The translations under genes and the position numbers were made by a program. The notes below the pieces were generated by a model. The model did no database searches and was not told the DNA's origin. It saw only the letters and a program-made list of their open reading frames with translations. 29,063 nt of DNA from HXMU1420-2 sp040830545 (GTDB lineage Bacteria > Pseudomonadota > Alphaproteobacteria > Rhodobacterales > Rhodobacteraceae): NCBI GenBank assembly GCA_040830545.1, contig JBFOMB010000159.1, forward strand, positions 1 to 29,063, written 5' to 3'. Of this stretch, positions 15,620-24,972 are shown piece by piece (within the stretch, counting starts at the first letter, position 1; each line of letters opens with the position of its first letter).

Positions 15620-17299
15620 CTACAGGATACCCGGCAGGTTCAGCTGGTGTTCACGCGCGCAGTCAATTGCGATGTCGTACCCGGCATCCGCATGGCGCAT
15701 GACCCCAGTGGCCGGATCGTTCCACAGAACCCGCGCCAGTCGAGCGTCTGCTTCTTCCGTGCCATCACAACAGATCACCATGCCGGAATGCTGAGAGAAG
15801 CCCATACCGACCCCGCCGCCATGATGCAGTGACACCCAGGTCGCCCCGCTCGCGGTGTTCAGCAGCGCGTTCAGCAAGGGCCAATCACTCACCGCGTCCG
15901 AGCCGTCCTTCATCGCCTCGGTCTCGCGGTTCGGTGACGCGACCGACCCGCTGTCGAGGTGGTCCCGCCCGATCACAACTGGCGCCTTCAACTCGCCATT
16001 GCGCACCATTTCGTTGAACGCGAGCCCTGCGCGATGCCGGTCACCCAGCCCGATCCAGCAGATACGAGCAGGAAGGCCTTGGAACGCAATACGCTCCTGC
16101 GCCATGTCGAGCCATTGGTGCAGATGCGTGTTCTCCGGAAACAGCTCCTTCATCTTGGCGTCGGTCTTGTAGATGTCTTCCGGATCACCCGACAACGCGC
16201 ACCAGCGGAACGGACCGATCCCACGACAGAACAGCGGGCGGATATAGGCGGGCACGAAGCCCGGGAAGTCAAAGGCATTTTCCAGCCCTTCTTCCAGTGC
16301 CACCTGCCTGATATTGTTGCCATAATCCAACGTTGGCACGCCCGCGTTCCAGAAATCGACCATAGCAGCGACATGGGTTTTCATGCTGGCCCGCGCAGCT
16401 GCTTCGACGGCTTTGGGATCGCTTTCGCGCTTGGCGTGCCATTCCCCCAGGGTCCAGCCCTGCGGCAGGTAACCGTTCAATGGATCATGCGCGCTGGTCT
16501 GGTCGGTCACGATGTCAGGACGCGCGCCACCATCCTTCATGCGCTTTACCAGTTCCGGAAACACATCCGCCGCGTTACCGACCAGCCCGACGGATTTGGC
16601 CTCGCCCGCCGCTGTCCAGCGCGCGATCTTCTCCAGCGCTTCGTCCAGTGTTTCAGCTTTTTCATCCAGGTATTTGGTGCGAATGCGGAAATCGATTCTA
16701 TCCACATCACATTCCACAGCCAGGCAGCAGGCCCCGGCAAACACCGCCGCCAGTGGCTGCGCACCACCCATCCCGCCCAGGCCACCGGTCAGGATCCATT
16801 TCCCCGTCAGATCGCCGCCATAGTGCTGACGTCCAGCTTCGGCAAAGGTCTCGTAAGTACCCTGCACGATCCCTTGCGTACCGATATAGATCCAGGACCC
16901 GGCAGTCATCTGGCCGTACATCATCAGGCCCTTCTTATCGAGATCGTTGAAGTGATCCCAATTGGCCCAATGTGGGACGATGTTCGAATTCGCGATCAAC
17001 ACTCGGGGCGCGTTTTCATGGGTGCGGAACACGCCAACGGGTTTGCCCGACTGAACCAGCAGGGTTTCGTCGCCGTCCAACCCTTTAAGCGCACTGACGA
17101 TTCCGTCGAAATCTTCCCAGCTGCGCGCTGCACGCCCGATGCCGCCATACACGACCAGCTCATGTGGGTTCTCGGCCACGTCTGGATGCAGGTTGTTCAT
17201 CATCATCCGCATCGGCGCCTCGGTCTGCCAGCTTTTGGCGGTGATGTCCGGGCCGGTCGGGGGTAAAACGTCGCGAATGTTGTGGCGGGTGTTGGTCAT
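15620..17299 (-). CDS. hutU: Urocanate hydratase HutU
   Basis: A 559-residue urocanase converting urocanate to 4-imidazolone-5-propionate with tightly bound NAD+. The NAD-binding glycine-rich loop GGLGGMGGAQ is at residues 172-181, and the urocanase signature FQGLPARICWIGLGDRHRAG is present. Other conserved blocks are YGQMTAGSWIYIGTQG and DQTSAHDPLNGY. Length matches the family (about 555). It is the last gene of the minus-strand hut operon; its start overlaps the hutG stop by ATGA. Confidence 0.98.
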   Translation of the reverse strand: MTNTRHNIRDVLPPTGPDITAKSWQTEAPMRMMMNNLHPDVAENPHELVVYGGIGRAARSWEDFDGIVSALKGLDGDETLLVQSGKPVGVFRTHENAPRVLIANSNIVPHWANWDHFNDLDKKGLMMYGQMTAGSWIYIGTQGIVQGTYETFAEAGRQHYGGDLTGKWILTGGLGGMGGAQPLAAVFAGACCLAVECDVDRIDFRIRTKYLDEKAETLDEALEKIARWTAAGEAKSVGLVGNAADVFPELVKRMKDGGARPDIVTDQTSAHDPLNGYLPQGWTLGEWHAKRESDPKAVEAAARASMKTHVAAMVDFWNAGVPTLDYGNNIRQVALEEGLENAFDFPGFVPAYIRPLFCRGIGPFRWCALSGDPEDIYKTDAKMKELFPENTHLHQWLDMAQERIAFQGLPARICWIGLGDRHRAGLAFNEMVRNGELKAPVVIGRDHLDSGSVASPNRETEAMKDGSDAVSDWPLLNALLNTASGATWVSLHHGGGVGMGFSQHSGMVICCDGTEEADARLARVLWNDPATGVMRHADAGYDIAIDCAREHQLNLPGIL

Positions 17300-18090
17300 G
17301 TCAGGTCTCCGCTGAGGGCAAGGTCTGAAAGCGTGGTAAGGATTTGGGACAGGATCGGGCGCAGCCGCGCCGCCTTGTCTGCGTCATAGGTCCAGGGGGC
17401 CTGTTCCAGCATGTAGGTGGATTGCGCCAGTTCCATCTGGATCGCATGGATGCCTTTGGCGGGTTGTCCATAGTGACGCGTGGTCCAGCCACCCTTGAAG
17501 CGGCCATTCAGGACCGCGCTGTAACCCTCTGCATCTTTGCAGATTTGAGTCACGGCGGCCTCGATCACCGGAGCGCAAGTTGCGCCCAGGTTCGTGCCCA
17601 CGTTGAAATCCGGCAAGGTGCCGTCGAACAGGAACGGAATGTCAGAGCGAATGGAGTGGCAGTCGTAGAGGATGGCAACGCCGTGGATTGCGCGCACCCG
17701 TTCCAGTTCTGCGGTCAGAGCCGAATGATACGGCGCATGATAGGCGAGACGACGGCGCTCAACCTCTTCCGCACTGGGTTCAGCCCCTTCGCGATAGATC
17801 GAGCGCCCATCAAAATCCGTCAGCGGACACAGGCCTGTGGTGTTCTGCCCCGGATAAAGGCTTGCCCCATCCGGCGCACGATTCACGTCGATGGCATAGC
17901 GATGCACAGGTGTGCGCACGGTGGTCGCATCATCCAGCAGTCCACTGTAAAGCTTATGAATATGCCAATCCGTGTCCGCCTGAGCCAATCCCGTTTCGTT
18001 GAGCGCCCCCGCGATCTCTGGCGGCAGGCCAGTCCCCGTATGGGGCAGGCCCAACACGATGGGACCGTTGCCTTGGCTTATTTCGATCAC
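17296..18090 (-). CDS. hutG: N-formylglutamate deformylase HutG
   Basis: A 264-residue N-formylglutamate amidohydrolase, splitting N-formylglutamate into glutamate and formate. Recognised by LPHTGTGLP near the N-terminus, DTDWHIHKLY (39-48), and YDCHSIRSDIPFLFDG, which supply the metal-binding and catalytic residues of the family. Its presence together with hutF shows the five-step pathway rather than the one-step formiminoglutamase route. It overlaps hutH and hutU by four bases on either side. Confidence 0.95.
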   Translation of the reverse strand: MIEISQGNGPIVLGLPHTGTGLPPEIAGALNETGLAQADTDWHIHKLYSGLLDDATTVRTPVHRYAIDVNRAPDGASLYPGQNTTGLCPLTDFDGRSIYREGAEPSAEEVERRRLAYHAPYHSALTAELERVRAIHGVAILYDCHSIRSDIPFLFDGTLPDFNVGTNLGATCAPVIEAAVTQICKDAEGYSAVLNGRFKGGWTTRHYGQPAKGIHAIQMELAQSTYMLEQAPWTYDADKAARLRPILSQILTTLSDLALSGDLT

Positions 18091-19592
18091 TGGGCGGCCT
18101 CCAACAAAGTACCGTCTCGCAACAGCTGCGAAGCCGCTTCAAGATCGGGCGCCAGATATCTGTCTTCCTTGAGTTCTGAGCTGACTTTGCGAATTTTTTC
18201 CACAGCCCGCGCCAATGCACCTGATGTGGTCAATGGCGCGCGTGCCTCAATGCCCTGCGCCGCACACAACGCCTCGACCCCCTGAATGACAGCAAGGTTC
18301 TCCACCATCCGCATTAACCGAAACGCGCCATGCGCAGCCATGCTCACGTGATCCTCTTGATTGGCAGAGGTCGGCGTGCTGTCGGTGACACATGGATTGG
18401 CCAGGTGCTTGTTTTCACTCATCAAAGCAGCGGTCGTCACCTCAGCAATCATGAAACCTGAATTGAGCCCCGGATCCGGCGTCAGGAAAGGTGGTAGGTC
18501 ATAGCTGAGCGTCGGATCAACCATCAACGCCACGCGTCTTTGCGAAATTGCACCGACTTCAGCCAATGCCAGCGCAAGTTGATCCGCCGCGAATCCAACG
18601 GGTTCCGCGTGGAAGTTGCCACCGGACACGATGCGCCCGGCCTCAGTCAGGACAAGCGGGTTGTCCGTGACGGCGTTGGCTTCGATTTCCAACGTGTGCC
18701 CGGCCATTCGAATGATGTCGAGCGCCGCCCCAGCAACCTGCGCGTGACACCGGATGCAATACGGATCCTGCACGCGATGATCGTCGTCGCGGTGGCTTTC
18801 GCGGATTTCACTTCCCGCCATAAGCGCCCGCATTTTCGCGGCAATTTCGATCTGACCGGCATGACCCCGCAGCGCGTGGATTTCCGCAACCAGCGGCGCG
18901 GTTGAGCCCATGATGGCGTCCGTAGAAAGTGCCGCAACTACGGCAGAGCTTTCAACGGCACGTTTCGCCTCAAAATACCCGGCCAAGGCGCAAGCCGTCG
19001 AAAACTGTGTCCCGTTGATCAGCGCGAGCCCCTCTTTCGGGCCCAGTACAATGGGCGACAGCCCTGCACGAGCCAACGCTTCGCGCCCAGGCAGCCGCAT
19101 ACCTTCATGTATCGCTTCACCTTCGCCCAACAACACCGCAGCCATGTGCGCCAATGGGGCCAGATCGCCCGACGCACCCACCGATCCCTGATGTGGCACA
19201 ACCGGGGTCACGCCATGTCCCAACATATCCTGCAAAAGCGCGCAGACTTCCCATCGCACACCCGACGCACCACGGCCAAGGGACAGGAGTTTCAGCACCA
19301 TCATCACCCGGGTCAGCGGTACGGACAAGGGTGCGCCCACCCCACAGCAATGGCTGAGGATCAGGTTGCGTTGCAGCGTTTCGGTGTCCTCGGGCGCGAT
19401 CCGCTTGCTGGCCAGTTTGCCAAAGCCCGTGTTGACGCCATAAACCGGTTCGTTCCCTGCTGCCGCCGCCGCGACAGCCTCTGCCGCGCGGTCCACGTTT
19501 GTGCGCACGGATGGGTCCAACGTCACGGCCAGCCCTTCACGCCAGATTTGTTCCAGTTGCTCCAGCGTGGCCGCGCCCGGGGTCAGGATCAT
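18087..19592 (-). CDS. hutH: Histidine ammonia-lyase HutH
   Basis: A 501-residue histidase catalysing histidine to urocanate plus ammonia. The MIO-forming triad is intact at A140-S141-G142 within GSVGASGDLAPLAH. Y51 in YGVNTGFG, H81 in LSHCCGVG, LINGTQ, QDPYCIRC and NQEDHVS, the known active-site segments, are all present. It is the canonical counterpart to the altered paralogue at 12088-13545. It overlaps hutI and hutG by ATGA. Confidence 0.98.
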   Translation of the reverse strand: MILTPGAATLEQLEQIWREGLAVTLDPSVRTNVDRAAEAVAAAAAGNEPVYGVNTGFGKLASKRIAPEDTETLQRNLILSHCCGVGAPLSVPLTRVMMVLKLLSLGRGASGVRWEVCALLQDMLGHGVTPVVPHQGSVGASGDLAPLAHMAAVLLGEGEAIHEGMRLPGREALARAGLSPIVLGPKEGLALINGTQFSTACALAGYFEAKRAVESSAVVAALSTDAIMGSTAPLVAEIHALRGHAGQIEIAAKMRALMAGSEIRESHRDDDHRVQDPYCIRCHAQVAGAALDIIRMAGHTLEIEANAVTDNPLVLTEAGRIVSGGNFHAEPVGFAADQLALALAEVGAISQRRVALMVDPTLSYDLPPFLTPDPGLNSGFMIAEVTTAALMSENKHLANPCVTDSTPTSANQEDHVSMAAHGAFRLMRMVENLAVIQGVEALCAAQGIEARAPLTTSGALARAVEKIRKVSSELKEDRYLAPDLEAASQLLRDGTLLEAAQ

Positions 19593-20782
19593 GCCGCGCC
19601 TCCATAGATGCGTTCGCGCAAGGCATTGAAACCAATACGATAGCTCAACTCTGCGGGTTCAGCGACATTCCAGACCGCCAGGTCCGCACGAAGGCCAGGT
19701 TCGATGCGACCGCAATCGTCAGCACCCAGCGCCTTGGCCGCGTTGCAAGTGACGGCTGCCAATGCCTCCTCCGGCGTCAGGGCAAACAGCGTGCAGCCCA
19801 TATTCATGGTCAGAAGCAGCGACGCCAAAGGCGAGGAGCCCGGATTACAGTCGGTTGCCAGCGCCATGGGCACGCCCTCGGCTCGGAAAGCCGCAACCGG
19901 TGGTTTCTGCGTTTCGTGTAACGTGTAAAATGCACCGGGCAGCAGAACAGCAACCGTGCCGGACGCAGCCAGAGCCTTGGCATCTTCCGCTGTGGCGTAT
20001 TCGACGTGATCCGCTGACAGCGCGCCATATTGCGCGGCCAACTGCGTTCCGCCCAGATGCGACAACTGCTCGGCATGCAGTTTCACCGGCAACTCCAGCT
20101 CAACCGCCACATCAAAGACACGTGCCATCTGGTTCGCGTTAAACGCAATCCCTTCGCAGAACCCGTCCACCGCATCAACCAGCCCTTCGGCATGCGCGGC
20201 ACGCAAGGCTGGCAGGCAAACCTCGTCCAGATAGGCGTCATGGCGGTCCTTGTAGTCTGCAGGCAAGGCATGCGCGCCAAGGAAACTGGTCCTGATCCGC
20301 ACATCCCGCAGTTCCGCCAATCGTCGAGCGGCGCGCAGCATGTTCAGCTCGGTCTCTTGATCCAAACCATAACCCGACTTCACCTCGACCAGCGTCGCGG
20401 CTTCGGCGATCAAAGCGTCGAGTCGCGGCAATGCGCCCGCGACCAAATCGTCCAGGCTGGCTGTGCGTGTGGCGGTCACCGTGGATACGATGCCACCGCC
20501 TGCGCGCGCGACCTCTTCATAAGTTGCGCCGTTCAGACGCATTTCGAATTCCCGCGCCCGGTTGCCGCCGAACACCAGATGCGTGTGACAATCAATCAGC
20601 GCTGGAGTGATCAGGCAGCCCGTCAGATCCTCGGACTGTGCGTTGCTGAATTCCGCTGGCAGATCCGCACCGACCCAGACGATGCGTCCACCTTCGATCA
20701 CCACGCTGCCCTGTTCGATCAGTCCATAGCCGCCATCGGCCATGGTCGCGATGGACGCCCCTGTCAGGACCCGCTGGTTCAT
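19589..20782 (-). CDS. hutI: Imidazolonepropionase HutI
   Basis: A 397-residue amidohydrolase-superfamily enzyme opening 4-imidazolone-5-propionate to N-formimino-L-glutamate. Metal ligands are visible in DCHTHLVFGG (H66, H68), LHAEQLSHLGG, and ATDCNPGSSPL near the end. The start at 20782 (MNQRVLTG) is chosen because AAGAGGT lies eight bases upstream; the longer frame to 20830 would overlap the divergent hutF control region. It is first in the operon hutI-hutH-hutG-hutU. Confidence 0.96.
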   Translation of the reverse strand: MNQRVLTGASIATMADGGYGLIEQGSVVIEGGRIVWVGADLPAEFSNAQSEDLTGCLITPALIDCHTHLVFGGNRAREFEMRLNGATYEEVARAGGGIVSTVTATRTASLDDLVAGALPRLDALIAEAATLVEVKSGYGLDQETELNMLRAARRLAELRDVRIRTSFLGAHALPADYKDRHDAYLDEVCLPALRAAHAEGLVDAVDGFCEGIAFNANQMARVFDVAVELELPVKLHAEQLSHLGGTQLAAQYGALSADHVEYATAEDAKALAASGTVAVLLPGAFYTLHETQKPPVAAFRAEGVPMALATDCNPGSSPLASLLLTMNMGCTLFALTPEEALAAVTCNAAKALGADDCGRIEPGLRADLAVWNVAEPAELSYRIGFNALRERIYGGAA

Positions 20783-20816
20783 TTTGATTGACCTCTTAAA
20801 TGCAGTGTTATTATTT

Positions 20817-20832
20817 TTATGTACGCACATAA
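20817..20832. promoter_or_regulatory. Palindrome between hutI and hutF, probable HutC operator
   Basis: TTATGT-ACGC-ACATAA is a perfect 6-bp inverted repeat centred in the 71-bp gap between the divergent hutI and hutF starts. The GT/AC cores match the general half-site style of GntR/HutC regulators, and hutC is encoded next door. One site here could shut both arms. The surrounding AT-rich stretch (20797-20833) likely holds the overlapping promoters. Confidence 0.6.
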
Positions 20833-20853
20833 TTGAGTCGTCAAGAGGATCAC

Positions 20854-22209
20854 ATGACCGTCATTGCTGCAAAGAGGGCGCTGATGCCCGAAGGTTGGAA
20901 AACAGACATCGTGATCCGGGTCGAGGATGGCCGAATTGCTGACGTCGAGGCGCAGGCAACGCCCGACACACATGTCGAAACGCTCCTTCCTGCGCCTGCA
21001 AACCTGCATTCTCACGCGTTTCAGCGGGCGATGGCGGGTCTGACGGAACGACGCGGCCCGGACGCCTCGGACAGTTTCTGGACATGGCGGCAGCTCATGT
21101 TCCGCTTCCTCGACCGTCTGACACCTGCCGATGTTCGCGCCATTGCGGCGCAGGTGCAGATGGAAATGTTGGAAGCAGGCTATGCCGCCGTGGGCGAGTT
21201 CCACTACCTGCACCACCAGCCGGGCGGTGTGCCTTACAACGATCCGGCAGAAATGAGCGCACAGATTTGCGCGGCGGCAGAAGATAGCGGAATTGGGCTG
21301 ACCCTGCTGCCAGTTCTGTATCAAACCGGCGGCTTGGATGGTCGTGGACTGGGGGCTGGGCAGGTCCGGTTTGGGTCGGATCACGACCTGTTTGGCCGGA
21401 TGCTGGAGCGCGGCGCAACGCAGATTGCCGCCCTGTCCCCTGACGCCAATATGGGTGTGGCCCCGCATTCCCTGCGGGCCGTCCCTGCCGGGGCGTTGGC
21501 CGAGATTTCAGGCGCTGTCGATGGCCCCGTTCACCTGCACCTGGCCGAACAGGTTGCCGAAGTCGAAGAGGTGCAGGCCGCCTACGGCGCGCGTCCGGTG
21601 GAGTGGCTGATCGACAAGATGCCGGTTGACGGGCGTTGGTGCCTGATCCACTGCACCCACATGGAACCGCATGAAACAAAGGGCTTGGCCGCCACTGGGG
21701 CTGTGGCTGGCCTGTGCCCAATTACCGAAGCTTCTTTGGGTGACGGGATTTTCGACGGCGTACGCTGGCTTGAGGCCGGCGGTCGGATCGGCGTCGGGTC
21801 CGACAGCAACATCCGCATTTCCCTGTCCGAAGAACTGCGGCAATTGGAATATTCCCAACGCCTGCGCGACCGGGCGCGCGCCGTGCTGGCCGATCCAAAC
21901 CGGTCCACCGCGCGGCGCTTGTTTGACGAGGTTTGTGCCGGGGGCGCGCAGGCGACACAGCGGAACTCGGGTCAGATCGCAACCGGGGCCTGGGCTGATC
22001 TGGTGGCCTTGCACGGCGACCATGCGGACCTGATTGGCCGCGAAGGCGACGTATTCCTGGACACCTGGGTCTTTGCCCGCGACGACGCGCTGGTCTCGGA
22101 CGTCTGGGCCGCAGGCCGCCACATGGTGCAGGACGGGCAGCACATCCGACGCGACCAGATCGAGGCCGGGTATCGCGCTGTTATGATGCGCCTTCGGGAC
22201 GCGCTCTGA
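20854..22209 (+). CDS. hutF: Formiminoglutamate deiminase HutF
   Basis: A 451-residue amidohydrolase converting N-formimino-L-glutamate to N-formyl-L-glutamate and ammonia, the substrate of HutG. Zn ligands appear in LHSHAFQRAMAG (H52, H54), VHLHLAEQ and the late GSDSNIRIS; CTHMEPHE is also a family block. The start at 20854 has AAGAGGA just upstream; the TTG seven codons earlier is less likely. It overlaps hutC by one base. Confidence 0.96.
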   Translation: MTVIAAKRALMPEGWKTDIVIRVEDGRIADVEAQATPDTHVETLLPAPANLHSHAFQRAMAGLTERRGPDASDSFWTWRQLMFRFLDRLTPADVRAIAAQVQMEMLEAGYAAVGEFHYLHHQPGGVPYNDPAEMSAQICAAAEDSGIGLTLLPVLYQTGGLDGRGLGAGQVRFGSDHDLFGRMLERGATQIAALSPDANMGVAPHSLRAVPAGALAEISGAVDGPVHLHLAEQVAEVEEVQAAYGARPVEWLIDKMPVDGRWCLIHCTHMEPHETKGLAATGAVAGLCPITEASLGDGIFDGVRWLEAGGRIGVGSDSNIRISLSEELRQLEYSQRLRDRARAVLADPNRSTARRLFDEVCAGGAQATQRNSGQIATGAWADLVALHGDHADLIGREGDVFLDTWVFARDDALVSDVWAAGRHMVQDGQHIRRDQIEAGYRAVMMRLRDAL

Positions 22210-22898
22210 TGCCGATGGGGTGGCAGGATGTTCGGGACGAGGCGCTGCGCCGCATTCAGGCGCGTGAATGGCCGCCCGGTGATCCGATCCCGAACGAGGC
22301 TGACCTTGCTGACGAACTGGGCTGCGCACGTGGCACAGTAAACCGTGCCCTGCGCGATCTGGCAGAGGCCGGTTGGCTGGACCGACGGCGCAAGGCAGGC
22401 ACGCGAGTCCGGGCGGCACCGTCCCGGCGCGCGCAACTGGCGATCCCGCTGATCCGGCAAGAAGTCGAGGCGCGCGGCCAGACCTTTGCCCATACAGTCA
22501 TCGCGCGCAAAACTGCATCAATGCCCGCCCGAGAACGCGCATTGCTGGGCACCCTGCCCGAGGACCCGGCGCAACATGTCCAAACGCTGTATCTGGCAGA
22601 TGGGCAACCCTATGCCTTCGAAGACCGTTGGGTGCATCTGCCCGGCACGCCAGGATTTGCGGAGGCATCACTCGACACGCTCAGCCCAAATGAATGGCTG
22701 GTGCAACATGCCCCGTTTTCCCGCGGCACGTTGGACTATGGCGCGGCCCTGGCCCCGGATTATGCGGCAGCACATCTGAACTGCCCGTCCGACGCGCCGG
22801 TCATGGTTCTGGACCGTTGCACGTTTGGTCCTGAAACCGCCGTTACCGCCGTCCGGGTCATCTATGCCCCGGGCTACCGGCTCCGGATGCAAATCTGA
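22209..22898 (+). CDS. hutC: Histidine utilisation repressor HutC (GntR/HutC family)
   Basis: A 229-residue GntR-type regulator. The N-terminal winged helix-turn-helix (about 5-68) contains PNEADLADELGCARGTVNRAL. The UTRA ligand-binding domain (about 80-225) ends with the usual R-x-x-Y-x-P-G-Y-R strand. HutC proteins repress hut genes and are released by urocanate. Location at the end of hutF, with one-base overlap (TGATG), supports local control of both divergent arms through the palindrome at 20817-20832. The protein is slightly shorter than many HutC homologues but complete. Confidence 0.93.
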   Translation: MPMGWQDVRDEALRRIQAREWPPGDPIPNEADLADELGCARGTVNRALRDLAEAGWLDRRRKAGTRVRAAPSRRAQLAIPLIRQEVEARGQTFAHTVIARKTASMPARERALLGTLPEDPAQHVQTLYLADGQPYAFEDRWVHLPGTPGFAEASLDTLSPNEWLVQHAPFSRGTLDYGAALAPDYAAAHLNCPSDAPVMVLDRCTFGPETAVTAVRVIYAPGYRLRMQI

Positions 22899-22998
22899 CA
22901 TCTGTACCCCTTCAACAACCCGTGAACGTGACTTGCGGCTTTTGTGCTATGGTCCGGCCAATGTGCACCTGTGAATGGTGAAACCGGGAGGGGGAAAC

Positions 22999-23982
22999 AT
23001 GGCCAAAACACTGGCGAAAATGGAAAAGGACTACAACAAGATCTTTGACAAGATCGGCGGCATTTCAAACGTTGTCGCGGGCGCGATCAAATCTGCAAAC
23101 GACCTGATGCAACAAAACGAACTGGCCGGCAGAGAGGCCGGGCGCACTGCCGGGGACCTGCGCGCCAAAGGGCACACCGGCACCAGCCTTGCGGATTTCA
23201 AATCAGACAAGACTGTGGCTGCAATGATCAAAATGGCCGCGGATGGGCAGAAGACAATCAAGAAGCAACTGTCCAAGATCGACGGCAAACTGGCAGCCGA
23301 ACACAAGAAGCTGTCCAAAGACTTCTACGCTATGCAGCGCGAGTTGACCGAAGAGATCGCTGCGCGAGTCAAGAAGGCCAATCGCAAGATATTCAAGATC
23401 AAATCCAACAGCCTGCCGGACCTGAAAAAGCTGTTGAAGCGGATGGACAAGGACGAGTTTCAGCTGATCGACGATCTGAACGACGACATCGAGGGCGTCG
23501 GTGACATGCTAAGCAAAGATTACTTCGGCATGTTCGAGGCCGAATTCGATGAGTCACTGGGCAAGACCAAACAGCAACGAGACGCTGAGGACATATTCGA
23601 GCGCAACATGCAAATCATGCAGCACGGGGCGCTCAGAACCTACAAGAAGAACGTCGTCGCCTTGACGAATGCCGTGAAGAAGAACTGTGCCGAGGGGTTG
23701 AAGGCCGCAAAGGCAGGTAAATCGCCCAAGGCAGCGCTGGACGAAGCGGCCAAGCGTTACAAGGATTTGCACAAGATCATGAATATCCTTCAGGGCGGGC
23801 GGACCCTGGGACAGAAAAAGCTGAAGGAAGCGACCCGGAACAAGAACACAAGCCGGATCAAGAACCTGAAAATTTCGCTGAAAATGGTCGATGACATCGA
23901 AGCCGTCGCGAAAGAGGCCAAGGACGTGTTGCAGAAGGTGACCAAGGCCACCTTTGCCCTGCAGGCGGCTGAAAAAGGGTAG
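22999..23982 (+). CDS. Lys-rich, largely helical protein of unknown function
   Basis: A 327-residue protein not recognised as any named family. It is almost entirely charged, helix-favouring sequence rich in Lys, Asp and Glu, with few aromatics, little proline and a single cysteine, so long coiled-coil helices are likely. No signal peptide and no membrane segment is visible. The start at 22999 (MAKTLAKMEK) is preferred because GGGAGGGGG lies directly upstream; the frame could begin eight codons earlier. It stands 100 bp after hutC, probably with its own promoter, and is convergent with the DUF2087 gene. Its composition resembles that of the protein at 25059-26243, with which it may work. Helical two-component pore-forming toxins are one structural analogy, but evidence is only compositional. 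Confidence 0.8.
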   Translation: MAKTLAKMEKDYNKIFDKIGGISNVVAGAIKSANDLMQQNELAGREAGRTAGDLRAKGHTGTSLADFKSDKTVAAMIKMAADGQKTIKKQLSKIDGKLAAEHKKLSKDFYAMQRELTEEIAARVKKANRKIFKIKSNSLPDLKKLLKRMDKDEFQLIDDLNDDIEGVGDMLSKDYFGMFEAEFDESLGKTKQQRDAEDIFERNMQIMQHGALRTYKKNVVALTNAVKKNCAEGLKAAKAGKSPKAALDEAAKRYKDLHKIMNILQGGRTLGQKKLKEATRNKNTSRIKNLKISLKMVDDIEAVAKEAKDVLQKVTKATFALQAAEKG

Positions 23983-24007
23983 TGACACCAGCGCTAGCCA
24001 CGTCGCA

Positions 24008-24175
24008 GCCCCGGACTTGATCCGGGGCCTCTCGGCGTTTGCGTGAAAACGCCTGCCGACAACACATTGCGCCCGCGCAAAGTGTGAGAGGCTGAACCTC
24101 TGGCCGTCTACGCGCAACCTTCCTTAGATCAATACGCTGTGGGCACAGCAAGAGGTCCCGGATCAAGTCCGGGAC
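24008..24175. repeat. REP-like palindromic doublet 1, with extra hairpins inside
   Basis: Two 21-bp palindromes face each other. 24008-24028 is of GCCCCGGA/TCCGGGGC type, and 24155-24175 of GTCCCGGA/TCCGGGAC type. CAG flanks lie outside and GAGG/CCTC inside. The 126 bp between them hold three more hairpins: 24034-24053 (GGCGTTT/AAACGCC), 24067-24080 (TTGCGC-CC-GCGCAA) and 24087-24101 (AGAGG/CCTCT). The element fills the gap between two convergent genes and probably acts as a bidirectional transcript end. No protein gene is seen here. Confidence 0.75.
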
Positions 24176-24183
24176 TGCGGGTG

Positions 24184-24750
24184 CTATCCGGCTGTTTCCG
24201 GCGCGTTCAGATTGCGGACCTTGCGCCGCGCGCCGAGCGCCCTGATCACGGCCTTCGCGTCCGGCGGCGGGGCTTGCTCTACACGTTGATAGTTCGACCC
24301 GTCCCGTTCACGTGTCAGCAACCCGCACGAAATCATCGTTCGACGCAAGGTCGCGGGATCATCAAACAGATGTTCGGTGTTCAAACAGGCGTTTATGTCT
24401 TTCTCCCGCAGCACTTCTCTGCCTGGCACCACCGACCACAAGGCCCACAGCGCCAGAGTCTGTACGGCCCGTTTTGTTGGCCATTGGCGTAAACGGCCCT
24501 GCGCGTCGAACAGGTTCAGCGCGCGCTCGACCGTTCGAGGATCGGCGGGCAATTCGTCGTCGTCCTCTGCCAACCTGCGGAGTGCAGCGGACGAAGCGCG
24601 CATGTGTTGCACGTTTTGAAAACCTGCAGCACGTGCGACCATATTCATCAGTTTCAGGTGCGAGGGGCTGTCATCCCCCAATTGTTGCGACAGGGCGCGG
24701 GTGAACGGAGTTATGTCGTCCAGATGAAGCGGAACCGGGTGTTTTGTCAT
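24184..24750 (-). CDS. DUF2087 domain protein
   Basis: A 188-residue protein. Residues about 85-157 (LRQWPTKRAVQTLAL to SNYQRV) match the DUF2087 pattern: a basic start, a REKDINACLN helix, DPATLRRTMISCGLLTRERDGS and Y-x-R-V. This domain is a winged-helix-like module often attached to regulators or found alone. The N-terminal half is helical with LKLMNMVARAAGFQNVQHMRAS, which could be another small helical bundle. The start at 24750 is the first ATG giving a sensible N-terminus; the ribosome site is weak (GGAT). It follows, on the same strand, the hydrophobic-hairpin protein at 25059-26243. The 308-bp gap includes repeat doublet 2. A regulatory role is inferred from the domain only. Confidence 0.8.
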   Translation of the reverse strand: MTKHPVPLHLDDITPFTRALSQQLGDDSPSHLKLMNMVARAAGFQNVQHMRASSAALRRLAEDDDELPADPRTVERALNLFDAQGRLRQWPTKRAVQTLALWALWSVVPGREVLREKDINACLNTEHLFDDPATLRRTMISCGLLTRERDGSNYQRVEQAPPPDAKAVIRALGARRKVRNLNAPETAG

Positions 24751-24972
24751 CTTGCATCCATGGCGGGCGTGGTGCAGGTTCGTCGGTCGCTGGCTTAACG
24801 AAACGACGCCCATATCCGTGAGATGCCGTTTTGGATGTCAGGGCAGGTTTAGCACTCCGGATTGGAGCAGCGACGCCTCGGTGTCTGCCGACCGTGGACG
24901 AGACGTAGCAGACGCAGCGGCGGACGCCAAGTGGCATGCCGTCGGGTGCGATGGTTTCACCAACGCAACGCA

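Noticed and set aside
15959..17266. Long plus-strand open frame opposite hutU
   Set aside because: It is the shadow of hutU in GC-rich coding DNA, with no recognisable domain and no ribosome site.
22924..22953. TTGCGG and TATGGT as a promoter for the gene at 22999
   Set aside because: The two elements are only nine bases apart. No properly spaced -35 for TATGGT was found, so no promoter is annotated.
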